The position numbers were made by a program, and so were the translations under genes. A stretch of 64,000 nt of DNA from Eulemur rufifrons (taxonomy: Eukaryota > Chordata > Mammalia > Primates > Lemuridae): positions 48,008,001 through 48,072,000 of the forward strand of contig NC_091010.1 of the NCBI RefSeq assembly GCF_041146395.1, in the 5' to 3' direction. The stretch's first letter is position 1. The number at the start of each line of letters is the position of its first letter. Under the pieces are notes generated by a model. It made no database searches and was not told the DNA's origin. It worked only from the letters and a program-made list of their open reading frames with translations. Below are positions 43,797 through 54,164 of this stretch, one piece after another.

Positions 43797-44287
43797 CAAT
43801 GGTTAATTTTATGTGTCAACTTGACTGACTTAAAGGATGCCCAGATAGCTGGGAAAACATTATTTCTGGGTGTGTCTGTGAGGGTGCTTCCAGAAGAGAT
43901 TAGCATTTGAATCATTAGACTGAGCAAGGAAAATCCATCCTCACCAATGTGGCCGGGGTCTAATCTGTTGAAGGCCTGACTAGGACAAAAGGCAGAGGAA
44001 GGGAGAATTTGCTCGCTCTGCTTGAGCTGGGCCATCCTCTCCTCCTGCCCTCGGAGCTGGTGTTCCTGGTTGCTGAGCCTTCAGACTTGGACTAGGACTT
44101 ATACACCAGCTCCCCACATTTCTCAGGCCTTTGGGCTTGGACTAGAACTACACCACCCACTTTCCTGGGCCTCTAGCTTGCAGACAGCAGATCATGGGAC
44201 TTTTTAGCCCCCGAAATTGTGTGAATCTGCCCATCTGTCTATCTTTCTCCTGTTGGTCTGTTTCTCTGGAGAACCCTGACTAATACA
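43797..44287 (+). mobile_element. Solo LTR-like repeat (ancient ERV class, subfamily unassigned)
   Basis: It starts TGCAATGGTTAATTTTATGT, then GTGTCAACTTGACTGAC, TTCTGGGTGTGTCTGTGAGG, GTTGAAGGCCTGACTAGG and GCTTGCAGACAGCAGATC, and ends CTGGAGAACCCTGACTAATA near CAGCA. The TG...CA ends and about 490 bp length fit a solitary LTR. It has no coding region; the minus-strand frame at 43775-44035 is not a gene. Confidence 0.75.
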
Positions 44288-44289
44288 GC

Positions 44290-46320
44290 ACCCGAGGCCC
44301 CGGGGAGAAATCAAGGGCCGAGGTGGGGGTGAGGTGCAGTGAGGAGGAGCAGGAGGAGCCAGAGGGACAGGGAGGAGGGCAGAGCTCACCCTCTTGCCCT
44401 CTCCCAGAGGGAGGCAGCAGAGGGCCATGGGAATTGCCCCATCCAGCTGTTAGCACTTCACTTTCCTTCATGTGCCCTGTCCACCACAGAGCCCGTATGG
44501 AGGGACTCACCTGGTTTGAATGTTTTTATACTTTTAGTCCCTGCTCCTCTGATGGAGAGAGGCCTTGGGGAATCAGCCTGCTCTTAATTTAGCCCTCCCT
44601 TGAGCCCCTCTATTCATTCCTAAGCAGGGCTCTCTCCATATCTAGAGCTTAGAAAATATACTTTTGTCTACTCCTCCATCTCCAGACATTCCTCAACCTC
44701 CCCAACGCCCTACCTCCCACATGCCCTTGGAGGCCATGACCCAGCCCTGAGCCACCACTCTGGGGAGGCCCAGTCTGCCCAGGGGAGCTGCCTGTGCCCA
44801 CTGGGCCATAACCACAATGACTAGACATTGTTAGCATCTGACCCCCAGCGCTCCCCAGGGAGTTTCAAGGGCGGGCCCACACTGCTGATGGCTCCTTTCC
44901 CCTGCCCCATTTAGGCACTCAGCAAGCCCACTTCCCTGGATATGAGGCCCACGTCTGGCCCTGGAGATGTACAGGAGGACAGTCCTGTGCTGGGGGTCAG
45001 GCTAGCACAGTGGCAGCAGCTACATGGAGGAGATCTGAAGTGTGGCCTCTAGTGAAATGGAAAACCAATGCCTTGTAGCCTAGAAACATCCCCTCCCTGC
45101 CAGCATGGCCCCTCTGTGGTCCCTTGGCCTGATTGGAAGTGGGGTGGGGAGGGCAGGGGGACACAGGCAGATGGGGAAAGCGGGGAGGGGGTGGGAGGGC
45201 ACAGATCACAGAAACAAATATGCCAGCTGCGGTGGCTCAAAGTTAGGAAACTGGAAGGAAGCTAGAGACTTAAAGTTAGACCTAGGGCAGAGAGAACATC
45301 TCCTGGGTATGGCATGGCGGGAGCTAGGGAAAGAATGGCTTAGTTTGAGGATGATCTGAGCCAAAAGGAAGGTAAGAGTGACCAGAGTTTTAGAGAACAA
45401 AGAGGGCCAAGGAGTTCCTTGAACTCTTGCTGGGGTGGAAGTAGCTGAGAGAACCATGGACCTGAACCCCTGGGAGCAGAGCTGATATCCCAACAGAAAG
45501 GAGCCCACATGTTAGTAACCAGTATAGACACAAGAAAGGCAGGGTCTGGGAGCGCTGCATTGGTACCTGTCTCTCTTACCCAGTCTCCTGTCATTGGCTT
45601 CAAGAAACCTGGGGCCCAGTGTCCACGATGCAAGGCAGACAGGTCCCTTACAGACCATCTGGCCCAGCACCCCTTTTATAGATTAGGAAAGAGGGGAGGG
45701 AAGGCCCTAGGTCCTTGACTGTGCCCTATTCGAGTCATCCACCAGCCTAGTTCACAGACCCCAATTTGGCCTCATCCTATAGAATTCCAGGCAGATCTGT
45801 CTGCCCCATGGATTTGTCCCTAGATTAAGTGTCCCCTCATACCCCCATTGCTACCTTATGTTTGGACTCCTCCAGATCTGCCTGACTGAGGAGCCCTGGT
45901 TGGGAAAGCTCCCCTCCTCTTTCCTATCTCAGACTGGGCTTCTTAGGGGCTCCCTTTGCAACTTGAGATGTCACTGTCTTTCTATTAAAATGTCTTTCCC
46001 GCTCTGCCTCTGCCTCTCCCTTTCTCTCTCTCTCTTCTCCAACCCTCCCCCCCACCATCCTTTCTTTAGATAGAGCCCAGAACTGCTGAGACAAATCTCT
46101 GAAGCTTCGTGGTTCTGGGCTGTGTTCCTGGTAATTGAGTTGTGCTCCCTGGTCATGATGGGGGAGGGTGGCAGGCAGCTGGTGGGTCCGGTCCTTCTCC
46201 TGCCAGCTTAGCCGGCCCCACTGTGATCTGCAGGGAGGGTGAGGAGGGGAAGGGATGGGAGGGGAGGCTTCCTCACCCCCAGCCTTCCTTCTCCGGCTCT
46301 CTATCTCCCCCCTCCCCCTC
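44290..46320. other. Unique sequence, no gene recognised
   Basis: About 2 kb without confident repeats apart from a possible MIR scrap near 45655-45700 and a TCTCTC tract at 46018-46038. The longest frame in the window (minus strand 45924-46664, 246 codons) begins here; its lysine/arginine/glutamate-rich composition follows the nucleotide bias and no domain is visible. Confidence 0.4.
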
Positions 46321-46324
46321 CCTG

Positions 46325-46500
46325 CTTCATCTCCAGCACAAATCACATGGTGACAGCCCCATCCAACCTTTGGGGAAGGGTTTGTAAATGTGTCTTCCTT
46401 AGCTGTGATCTCCAAATTGTTCCTTTTATTGCATTTGTCACGGTGAAGATTAAAGTCCCTGGGTGGCCTGCACCACAAATCACAGAGTCTGCTCAGGGAG
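46325..46500. promoter_or_regulatory. Candidate enhancer block J
   Basis: Repeat-free: GCACAAATCACATGGTGACA, GGGTTTGTAAATGTG, CAAATTGTTCCTTTTATTGC (SOX-like ATTGTT), ATTTGTCACGGTGAAG, GATTAAAGTCCC and CACAAATCACAG. It lies 0.6 kb upstream of the stronger block at 47.1-47.5 kb. Confidence 0.35.
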
Positions 46501-47124
46501 CGGCTGCAGGTTGGGAACTGACGGAGGAGGGTCTGGGCCCTGTTACGGGGTATGCATGCATGTGCACACTCGCCAACGCCCAGTCCCGGGTGTGGTGTGG
46601 ACTTGTTCCCAGGAACAGGAAGATGTGCCCCTGATATTCTGAACTGCTGGCCCCCTTTTAGCACAGTTTGTGACCTCTTTCTCCAGGCTGTCTTCCAGGA
46701 TCACTCTGCCCGTTCTGTAATTGGCATCACAGTATACATTTGTCTCTCCTGTCTCTTCCATCAGGCAGGAGGGAAAGCTGTGGTCACATCAGAGATATTT
46801 CAAGATATCCCTGTGGATCTCTGATCACATTGATCCTTGATCTCATCCTGGCAGCACTCATAAAGGGTCAAGGGCAGCTTGGGTCCAAAGCTCCCAATGG
46901 ACCCACATCCAGGGCCCAAAAGAAAAGCTGACCTTAGCCTGCTCCAACACCCCCATATCCTGACTTTCTTTCTCATTCTGGAATACTACTGAGTGCAGAG
47001 GGTGCACAGCTGAGACAGAGGAAACACAGCTGAGGAACCAAGAGGACAAAAGCTCCCTTGTACACACGCACTGAAAAACAGTCCCTTTCCTACCCCCTTA
47101 TGAGGTGGGCTTCCTGCCTGTCCC

Positions 47125-47470
47125 TTATGCACATTCATAACATTCAAATTTATGCTGTAATCTCCGCCGCTCCATATGTATGAGCCTTTGATGGGTGTTT
47201 GGGTTTATGGGATGCACCCAGCCCTCCGTTCCCTCACCCGCCCACCGCCTCCAACCACTGCAAAGACGCTCGTACATAATTGACATCGGCAGATTCTTTC
47301 ATTATACAAGATTTAGCATCTGCTCGGGGATCGCTCGCTCCTCACTCACTATAGATGACTTTTCCCCGCGTTTCCTATTATCAATTCAAATTAGCCCCAT
47401 TTCCCCACCCGACCAGTGCAGCGTTTACACTTGACAGTGAGGAAACAGCAAGGCTATAATGGGCTCCTCA
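47125..47470. promoter_or_regulatory. Strong candidate enhancer block K
   Basis: About 340 bp, repeat-free, of mixed composition, with CpGs retained inside AT-rich DNA. It contains TTCATAACATTCAAATTTAT and GCTGTAATCTCCGCCGC, then CTCCATATGTATGAGCC and CCTTTGATG (TCF/LEF-like, 47185-47193). After these come GGGTTTATGG (FOX-like), CGTACATAATTGACATCGG (ATTGACA at 47279), TTTCATTATACAAG, TATTATCAATTCAAATTAG and CTATAATGGGC. High-complexity sequence with non-decayed CpGs outside a CpG island is a typical mark of constraint. Confidence 0.5.
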
Positions 47471-47479
47471 ATTATTTAG

Positions 47480-48405
47480 GCCCAGTTAGGCCAGGACCCA
47501 GGAGGCCCCAACAAGGGGGTATGCTGGGGTGGGGTTATCATGGGGGGAGGATAAGACAGCAACTACTTGGTCTGTTTGGCCTTGAAGCCCCCCCCACCCT
47601 CTCATGTTCTCCCCTGCCCCCCCCCACATACCTGGGTCTCTAAGGTGTAAGACAGTCCTTTCCTGTCCTCACCCTCAGCAGCAGCTCTCCCTCTCTGAGT
47701 CCCCATCCTGTGTTTGCTCCATGTGATTAGTGGGCCACCAGCACAAACCAAAGAAGAGGTCATTAGCACCTGCCAGGCTGGGCCCTCCCCTTAAGATGTC
47801 CCTCTGTGTTAAGGTGTGTCTCCATGAAGATGTGAGGTGGTGCCTAGGGTCTCAGAGATCAGTGGAAGAGACTGAAACCCAGCCACAGTGCCCCAGGAAG
47901 AGAGAGGAAGGCAGACCCAGAAATAGAGACACAGGAGAGCCTGAGGGAGCTGAGAGGTGCCGCAGGGGCTTTGGGAGAAGTCACAGGAAAGCGGAAAGTC
48001 TTGGGCGAGGCCCTTTCTCAGACCACACGGGTTGTGCAGAGCTGTAATTAGGTCAGTTCTGCCCACCCACTGGTCTGACTAGTCCGGGCCCAGCCTTCCG
48101 TAATAACTCTTGGGCCCGGTGGCTATTCAGGAATCACGGGCTCTCTGGAGCCCACTAAATGGCCCAAGTACAGGGGCAGAAGCTCCACATCAACACTGAG
48201 GCCCTGATTCCAGTCAACCCTCAGCTCAGCTCAGGCAGGGCCCCAGGCAGTCAGCTGGGCTCTGCACAGCCCTGCGCCCCCTCAGCCACCCTCCCCTTCC
48301 CCAGCTCAGATCAGTTTTCAAGGGCAGCAATGGGGGTGTGGCAGGCAGGGGTCCGAGGGGCTCTGGGATTAGAGGTGTCTTTCCCATGCTCGGCTTCTCC
48401 AGAAT
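47480..48405. other. GC-rich unique sequence between blocks K and L
   Basis: No gene, named repeat or dense motif cluster. Contains C-runs at about 47588-47622. Confidence 0.45.
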
Positions 48406-48407
48406 CA

Positions 48408-48545
48408 AAGAATTCCTCCGTCTGATTGGATTTACCCTAAGTCACAGGCGTGTGGGACCTTTTTTCCCTCAGCAACAGCTGGAAACAGCCCTAAATATGA
48501 TTAATTAACGCTGTAAAAAGCCCTGGACACAATTAAGATTTATGC

Positions 48546-48550
<5 letters not shown>
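48408..48550. promoter_or_regulatory. Candidate enhancer block L
   Basis: CGTCTGATTGGATTTACCC (CCAAT-type ATTGG plus GGATTTA), GGCGTGTGGGACC, CAGCAACAGCTGG (E-box CAGCTG), CCTAAATATGATTAATTAAC (ATTAATTAA at 48500-48508) and CACAATTAAGATTTATGCG. It ends where a TG microsatellite begins. Confidence 0.43.
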
Positions 48551-48553
<3 letters not shown>

Positions 48554-48578
<25 letters not shown>

Positions 48579-48580
48579 TT
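48554..48580. repeat. TG microsatellite
   Basis: (TG)n of about 13 units followed by a G-rich stretch. Confidence 0.93.
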
Positions 48581-48589
48581 GTGGGGGTG

Positions 48590-49960
48590 GGGGGATATGG
48601 GGGTGGAGGGTAGAGGCGAGTGGATTACCAACCACCTACACGGCCCTCTGGGAGAGTGGAGTGACATTTCCTCAGAGACATTCCTTCAACATCCATCCCA
48701 GGCAGGGGTCATTTTATCCAGCCTCCAGCTTTTGAGCAGATTAGCCCCTTTCTCTGTCCCAGGGGTATGGGGCTATTTTCTGCTCTCTCTTCTCTGATGG
48801 GGCGGGCGGTTTCCGGAGTAGATGCCTCATCTCTCTTCTCTCTACCACAGCAGAATGTTCTCTGTTAAACCTCAGTTCCTCCTGCTGGGATTGGGAACAC
48901 ATGGGCAATGCCCTAACATAGCTGCACAGACACAAGCCCAAATGGGACTTAAATAGGCACCTCAAAGAATCTGAAGAAGTGAACCTCCAGTCAAGCCTCC
49001 TGCCCTTGGAGATATCTCACTTTAATCCTTAAAGACTCATGTCTCCAAGACAAGACAGAGGTCCCTGGACTCTCCCCTGCACCTCTAAGATGACAAAATC
49101 TTATTCAATGGGCCCTCTCCTGCCTCCTGGCCCAAACCCCTGTGGCTGGGTACTCATTCCCTAAGGTGTGGACATCCCAGCTTTGATAAGATGCTGGTGA
49201 TGTTCACCATTATTTATAATCATGAAAAGGAAGGGGATAGGAGCACAGATAATTCCAGTGAATCATGTGAAGATCAGTTCTTAGGAATCTGAAAGAATAC
49301 TGGATTTTAATTCATTTCCTTTCATTTATTGCAATTGATTGACCTACTTCTGTTTTGTTGAAATGACTAAGCCCAGGAAGAGACTGGCTAGGTTCTAGCA
49401 CAGATGGCCAAAGATGAAATGTACCAGAAGAAGTGTGGAAAAGCCCCAGACTCTACATCCCCTCTTGGGACCCTTTTAGGATCCATGCTCTGAGTGCCTG
49501 GGGCTCCTGCTGTACCACATGGTCCCCTGCGGAGGAACCCTGGAAGGCTTGGGGATACCTATGGAAAGGGTCTTCACCCATCCTGATGGAGTTCTTAACA
49601 AACTTGGACTTAACTCACTGGGACTGTAGTTCAACTTCCTGAAATCAAGGCCAAGTAGGGCCAAGGGAATGTGTAGACCCTCCTTGTCAGTCCCTGCCCC
49701 TTGTCTCCCATGAAGAGGATCACCTTTGCCTGGAGGCAGGAGAATGGCAGAGACGAACCTTCAATGACCTCTTCTAGAAACCAGAGCTTTTAGGAGCTTT
49801 TGTAGAATTCCTGAATTTTTAGGTGGTGACTGAATAAAGGAGTTAAGGCTCACCCCAGAGCTCTAGAGTGAAAGGTGAGTCTCTGAGAGAAGGAAAGAGA
49901 ATGAGAGCCCCAATATGGGCTTGTTGTGAGGATCAAAGCAGGAGGGCATGTCCAGGGGTC
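48590..49960. other. Unique sequence, nothing recognised
   Basis: A small AT-rich patch TTATTGCAATTGATTGACC near 49327-49345 carries ATTGATTGA. Otherwise no repeat, gene or motif cluster. Confidence 0.4.
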
Positions 49961-49967
49961 CCCAGAT

Positions 49968-50068
49968 GCACATGTGATCGCTCTATTACTCAGATAAGGA
50001 AATTGAGGCTCTAGGAAGTTAAAAACCTGTCCAGAGCCACACAGCCATGAACTGGTCAATCTGGCTCT
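49968..50068 (-). mobile_element. MIR SINE fragment, antisense
   Basis: CAGATAAGGAAATTGAGGCT, CTAGGAAGTTAAAAACC and CCAGAGCCACACAGCC. Confidence 0.8.
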
Positions 50069-50141
50069 TTCCACTCAGGGGTACTGCCTTCCTCGGGAAA
50101 TCAATACAAACCTGAGGTCACAGGGTAAGGTGTGGGGAGGG

Positions 50142-50306
50142 CAGGGTTGCCAGATTCAGCAAATAAAAATACAGGATGCCCAGTTAAATTTTAATTTTGG
50201 ACAAACAACAAATAGTTAAATGTAAGTCTATCCCAAATACAGCATGGGATATATTTATACTAAACATCTATTTGTTAGCCATCTGTATTTTATCTGGCAC
50301 TTCTAA
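50142..50306. mobile_element. Palindromic DNA-transposon relic (MITE-like)
   Basis: CAGGGTTGCCAGAT at the left end mirrors ATCTGGCACTTCTA at the right. Inner sequences also pair: GCAAATAAAAATACAGGATG against CATCTGTATTTTATCTGG, and AACAACAAATAGTTAAATG against CATCTATTTGTTAG. The whole is a decayed hairpin of about 165 bp with no coding capacity. The family resembles a known eutherian palindromic repeat; I do not assign a name. Confidence 0.72.
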
Positions 50307-50309
50307 GGT

Positions 50310-50775
50310 GGGGTCACAGCCAGGTCCAGCCCCGTCCCCTCTTCCTAAGAAAGTCCTGAGGGAAACAAGTGTCAAGTATGGGATGGTCTGAGCTCAATTA
50401 GATTGCTCAGGTGTCCCTGCCAGCCCTTTTCTCCTTTCCTGCAGGGCCGAGAAAGAGCAGGGCTTGGAGTCTGGGCTGCCCTGCCCGCCTCCCAGTTCTT
50501 CGCTGGGGAAGTCAGAGATCACACCCATCCACCCATCGAAAGGGATTGGCCCTTATTCATCTCAGCACTGGGCTGCTCAAAGGGCAGAGCAACCCTTAAG
50601 TGGGGGGGGGAGGGGCACCAGCACAGCAGGGGTCTCCAAAAATGAAATGAGAAATTAAAGAAAAAAATCAAGAAATTTGAGATGTCAAAAAAGTGTCAAG
50701 TAGTCAGTCATCGTGGGAAAAAATGAAAACTTCCTGACATTCACTGTACAAGCTTGAGGGTGGGGTAACTTCTCA
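50310..50775. other. Unique sequence
   Basis: It contains an A-rich stretch with GAAATTAAAGAAAAAAATCA at 50651-50670 and TCAAGTAGTCAGTCATCGTG just after. No recognised repeat or gene. Confidence 0.4.
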
Positions 50776-50779
50776 AGGT

Positions 50780-51120
50780 CTAGCCCAGCCCTGCCTTTGG
50801 GGCTCCAGCGCCTCCTCTTCGCGTCCCCGGTGAACGTAATCTAGGCGGGTCTGGGAGGGGGCAGATGGTGGGAGCGGCCCCCTCGGACCCTGTAGTGCCC
50901 AAACTCTCGCCCCTCTGCCACCCCCCACCTGGTCAGGCCCCTGGGCTGGGCCCCGGTCCCAGGCGCTGCCCTGGCTCCCCTCGGGGTCCCGGGCTCCGTC
51001 CTCCGCATCTGGTCCCCTCGGCTCCAGCCGCGGCTCCACCGCCTGCTCCATCGCTCGCTCCCCATCCGGCTCCGTTCCCTCTCCCGGCCCGGTGTGCTCG
51101 CTTGCTCGGGGCGTCTCCCT
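50780..51120. promoter_or_regulatory. CpG island 3
   Basis: About 27 CpGs in 50821-51120, GC-rich, repeat-free. It switches abruptly at about 51118 into an AT-rich block. No credible exon or start-of-gene structure was found; minus-strand frames 50773-51051 and 50841-51206 are arginine/glycine/proline-rich consequences of the composition. Interpreted as an orphan CpG island. Confidence 0.7.
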
Positions 51121-51325
51121 ACTGAAGAATTATGTTGCATAAAGCAGCCGCCACCATCTTGAACTGGCAGTGAACTTTGCTTTCTACATATAAATACAGA
51201 TAGCAATCACACCCCAATCAGCGCAGAGGCTTCAGGGCATCATCTCAGCAACTCTAACTTTCCCATTACGATAATGTGATTTTCACTCAGTCTATAATAT
51301 CACCAGCCATGAATAAAGCAACTGG
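51115..51325. promoter_or_regulatory. Strong candidate enhancer block M beside CpG island 3
   Basis: CTACTGAAGAATTATGTTGC, CGCCACCATCTTGAACTGGC, CTTTCTACATATAAATACAG and ATAGCAATCACACCCC followed by AATCAGCGC. Then TTTCCCATTACGATAATGTG (inverted pair CATTA-CGA-TAATG at 51264-51276), TCTATAATATCACC and CATGAATAAAGC. Repeat-free and compositionally distinct from the adjacent CpG island and the downstream pyrimidine tract. Confidence 0.47.
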
Positions 51326-51329
51326 CTCT

Positions 51330-52245
51330 TTCTGTCTCTCTCTTCCCTTCCCCCTTTCTCTGCCTCTCTCCCACCGCCTCAGTCTCCTTTCTTTTCCTCC
51401 CTCACGCCCTCTTCTTCTGTCTCTCCTGCAGCCCCTCCTGGTGACTGTCTCCATCTCTGTCGCTGCATCTCTGAGCATCTCAGCCTTCCTGTCCCACTGT
51501 CTCTTTCTCTCCCCTATCCTCTGGGACGCACATTCCCTAAATACTAATTGCAGGGATTTGCTGTGCCCCGAGGGCTCAGTTAAGTTCTGCTCCCCAGATC
51601 TGCGGTCAACTGCGTTTGCCTGAAGGTGAGAAAATCTGCGGGGTGGGGGTGGCGTGGGGGCAGCCAGCCTGGCTTTCCCGGAGGGGGAGGGGAGGGGAAG
51701 GGAGTCTGCTCCTCCCCTCTTCTCTCCCTCTTTCCTAAAGTAGCAGAATGGCTCTCTGCAAGGATTCCCATCAATAATGCCAAATCCAGAGGCTTTGGAA
51801 CCAAAGGATCCAGCTGGGAAATCTGAAAAATTCCTGCTTAGGGGAAGGTCCTCGAGGCTCCAATTCTGGACATTGGGGAACCCAAACTCAACCAGATTCC
51901 AAATGCCAGACTATTGTGAGTAGACACAGCCAATGACAGGGTGCCCTGGAGAGGCCTGGAGAAAAGGAGGAAAACTGACCCAGTCTTCTAGAATCGCTTC
52001 TGAGTACAGGTCGGCCCTGAGCCTGGCGGAAGAGTCCAGGCTGAAGCCGCCTTTGCCAGGACATCTGATAAAAGCCTGCAGATCCTTGACCAAGGGGTTA
52101 GCTACCTTGTCATAGCTCCTGGAAAGGGCTTCTCATTCCTTCAGGGACATTCCCCAGGTTGGTCGTGGTGCTGGTAGGGGGATTGTCTGTGTCATTCACT
52201 TATCTGTCCCCCTGGGTTTGTATCCCCATTCATTCACCTGCTAGC
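51330..52245. other. Pyrimidine-rich then unique sequence
   Basis: 51330-51510 is a TCTC/TCCC-rich tract, followed by unremarkable unique DNA with one AT-rich patch, CCTAAATACTAATTGCAGGG at 51536-51555. No gene or named repeat. Confidence 0.45.
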
Positions 52246-52254
52246 CAGGACCAT

Positions 52255-52418
52255 GGCCAATGCTCTTAACTTACCTAAGCCTCAGTGTCCTCATCTACAA
52301 AATGGGTATAGTAATAGTACTTACCTACTGAATAAAATAATGTATGTAACATGCTTAATGCAGTGCCTGCTGCATTGTTAAGTGTTCAGTATATGTTAGC
52401 TATTATTATTACAATCGA
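52255..52418 (+). mobile_element. MIR SINE, sense (first of two)
   Basis: CTTACCTAAGCCTCAGTGTC, CATCTACAAAATGGGTATAG, TAATGCAGTGCCTGCTGC and TATGTTAGCTATTATTATTA. Confidence 0.9.
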
Positions 52419-52449
52419 CAATTATAAACACCTGCTGTGTGTGTTAAGC

Positions 52450-52695
52450 AGGACACCATGGAGATTAGGAGCCTGGAATTTGGAGTCAAACTATCTGAAT
52501 TTGGCTCCTGGCTTAGCCATTTACCAACTTTGTGGCCTTGGAAAAATCACAGCCTCTGTGAGACTCAGTTTCCTCATCTGTAACAGGAATAATAATAGTC
52601 GTTACTTCATAGGGCTGTTGTGAGCATGATTCGGGCTCACCTCGAGCTTGGCACAGTGCTGGCATATGGCAAGACCTCTGGGAATATTAGTGAGT
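52450..52695 (+). mobile_element. MIR SINE, sense (second of two)
   Basis: GAATTTGGAGTCAAACTATC, GGCTTAGCCATTTACCAAC, GACTCAGTTTCCTCATCTG, CTTCATAGGGCTGTTGTGAG and TTGGCACAGTGCTGGC. Nearly full length. Confidence 0.92.
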
Positions 52696-52699
52696 AAGG

Positions 52700-53430
52700 G
52701 CCAGTCACTGGTGGATCCAGCCATAAATGAGGCAAACACTGTCCTGGGTGTCCTGCAGACCACACCCTCTCTGTGGGTTATTGTCTGGGCCCCTGACTGT
52801 TTCTATCACACTAGTCCACTGATGACCTTGACATTTCACTCCATGGAAGATGAAGGCTTCATTTCCCCTGGCTGTAAGAACTGTACCTTCTCAGATGCCC
52901 ACCTGCCTAGGGTGGAACAAGGACTCCTGCCTAGCTCCTTCCCTGGCTGAGGATGAGGACAGAAGTGACCCTTGAATGTACTCTCTTAGGCAGGGGTGGA
53001 CATCTTTATTCTGTCCGCTCCTGTATTTCTAAGTGGTGGTGGGTCTCTTGGCCTGCCTGCTAGCTTTTAGTTTCTCATGGTTTCTCTCTGAAGGTTCCTT
53101 TGGAGGCTTTCCAACCTGATCTCACAGGAGACAGAGGAAAGAAGACTCGACTCACCTCGGCCAGGCCAGCAAGGGGCTCCAGGAGTTATGACCAGCAGAG
53201 CTCCCAGCTCTGGGGCCTGGAGAGCTGGTATCACTGAAGCAAACCCAGGGGAGGAAGCTAAGGGCACCGTGTTGGGTCAGTGGCAGCTTTGGGTCTCTTC
53301 CCTAATACTTAGCCTCTCTGCCTTGGCTCCAGGAGCAAGGAAGCCACCCTTCAAAATCCAGAGCCATAAGCCTGGAGTGACAGACTGGAGAGAGCCTTCT
53401 GAGAGAACTGTCAGGATTTTGTGCCTGATT
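52700..53430. other. Unique sequence, nothing recognised
   Basis: Short frames only, with no repeat landmarks. Confidence 0.45.
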
Positions 53431-53439
53431 GGATGGAGG

Positions 53440-54160
53440 AGATGACTGAGGGGAAGGATTCCTGGGTGACCACCAAGTTTTGCCTCAGGCAGATGGTTGT
53501 CCGGTGACGGAGACGGAGAGTAGAACAGGTGGCGTAGGCTTGGGAAGAGTGCAAAAAAGCTGAGTTCTGAGTGGGACATGGATTTAGGGGGCCTGGGGTA
53601 TGTCTCAATAAAGATATCCAGGAGATTAAGAGAATATTAGGAACAATTTTATCTCCATACATTTCTAAATTAAGATGTCTGGGAGAGAGCTGGAAACACA
53701 TGTGTGGCGTTCAAGAGAGTTTTGTCAGGTACATGGATTTGAGAGATGGTAATCTGTGGGCGGTAATCAAGGCCACGGGAAGGAGATCAGTTACTTGGGA
53801 AAGACAGGTGAGAAGAGGCCCAAGAATGGAGTCGGAGAGAGTGTCAACACGTACAAGAGTGGTTCTCAACCTCGGCAGCACATTTGGACATAATAAGGCG
53901 CTTGAAAAACACCAGTGTCTGGGCACCACCCCAGACCAGCTAATTCTGAACCTCTGGGAATGATCTATAAAAGTTCTTCAGGTGATTCTAACATGGAGTT
54001 GGGGTTCAGAATCAAAGACTCAGGGAGAAGGCAGAGGAACAGGGCTAGCAAAGGAGACTGAGCAAGAATGTTCAGGAAGATAGGACGAGAAACAGGAAAG
54101 CGGGGCATTATGGAGTAAAGAGAGGAGAAAGTTTCAAGAAGGGAGGGTTCAAAAGCATCA
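53440..54160 (-). mobile_element. L2 ORF2 fragment, antisense, interrupted by MER5
   Basis: The plus strand shows the mirror of L2 reverse-transcriptase coding: GGCAGATGGTTGTCCGGTGA, GAGTGGGACATGGATTTAGG and GGTGAGAAGAGGCCCAAGAA (53809-53828, whose complement keeps a trace of the LGPLLFS motif). After the MER5 comes AGCAAAGGAGACTGAGCAAG. Heavily decayed. Confidence 0.7.
53857..54015. mobile_element. MER5A-like hAT element nested in L2
   Basis: AGTGGTTCTCAACCTCGG, CTGGGCACCACCCCAGACC, CTAATTCTGAACCTCTGGGA and CTTCAGGTGATTCTAACATG, ending with a diverged terminus near GGTTCAGAATC. L2 sequence resumes on both sides. Confidence 0.88.
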
Positions 54161-54164
54161 AATG

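Noticed and set aside
45924..46664. Longest open frame (minus strand, 246 codons)
   Set aside because: Arg/Glu/Lys-rich composition follows GA-rich antisense DNA, no domain or splice structure is visible, and it crosses candidate block J. A stop-free run of this length is expected by chance in GC-rich DNA.
27430..48550. Assigning the locus to a named developmental gene
   Set aside because: The motif landscape suggests one, but no exon or uniquely remembered conserved element allows a defensible identification without a database search.
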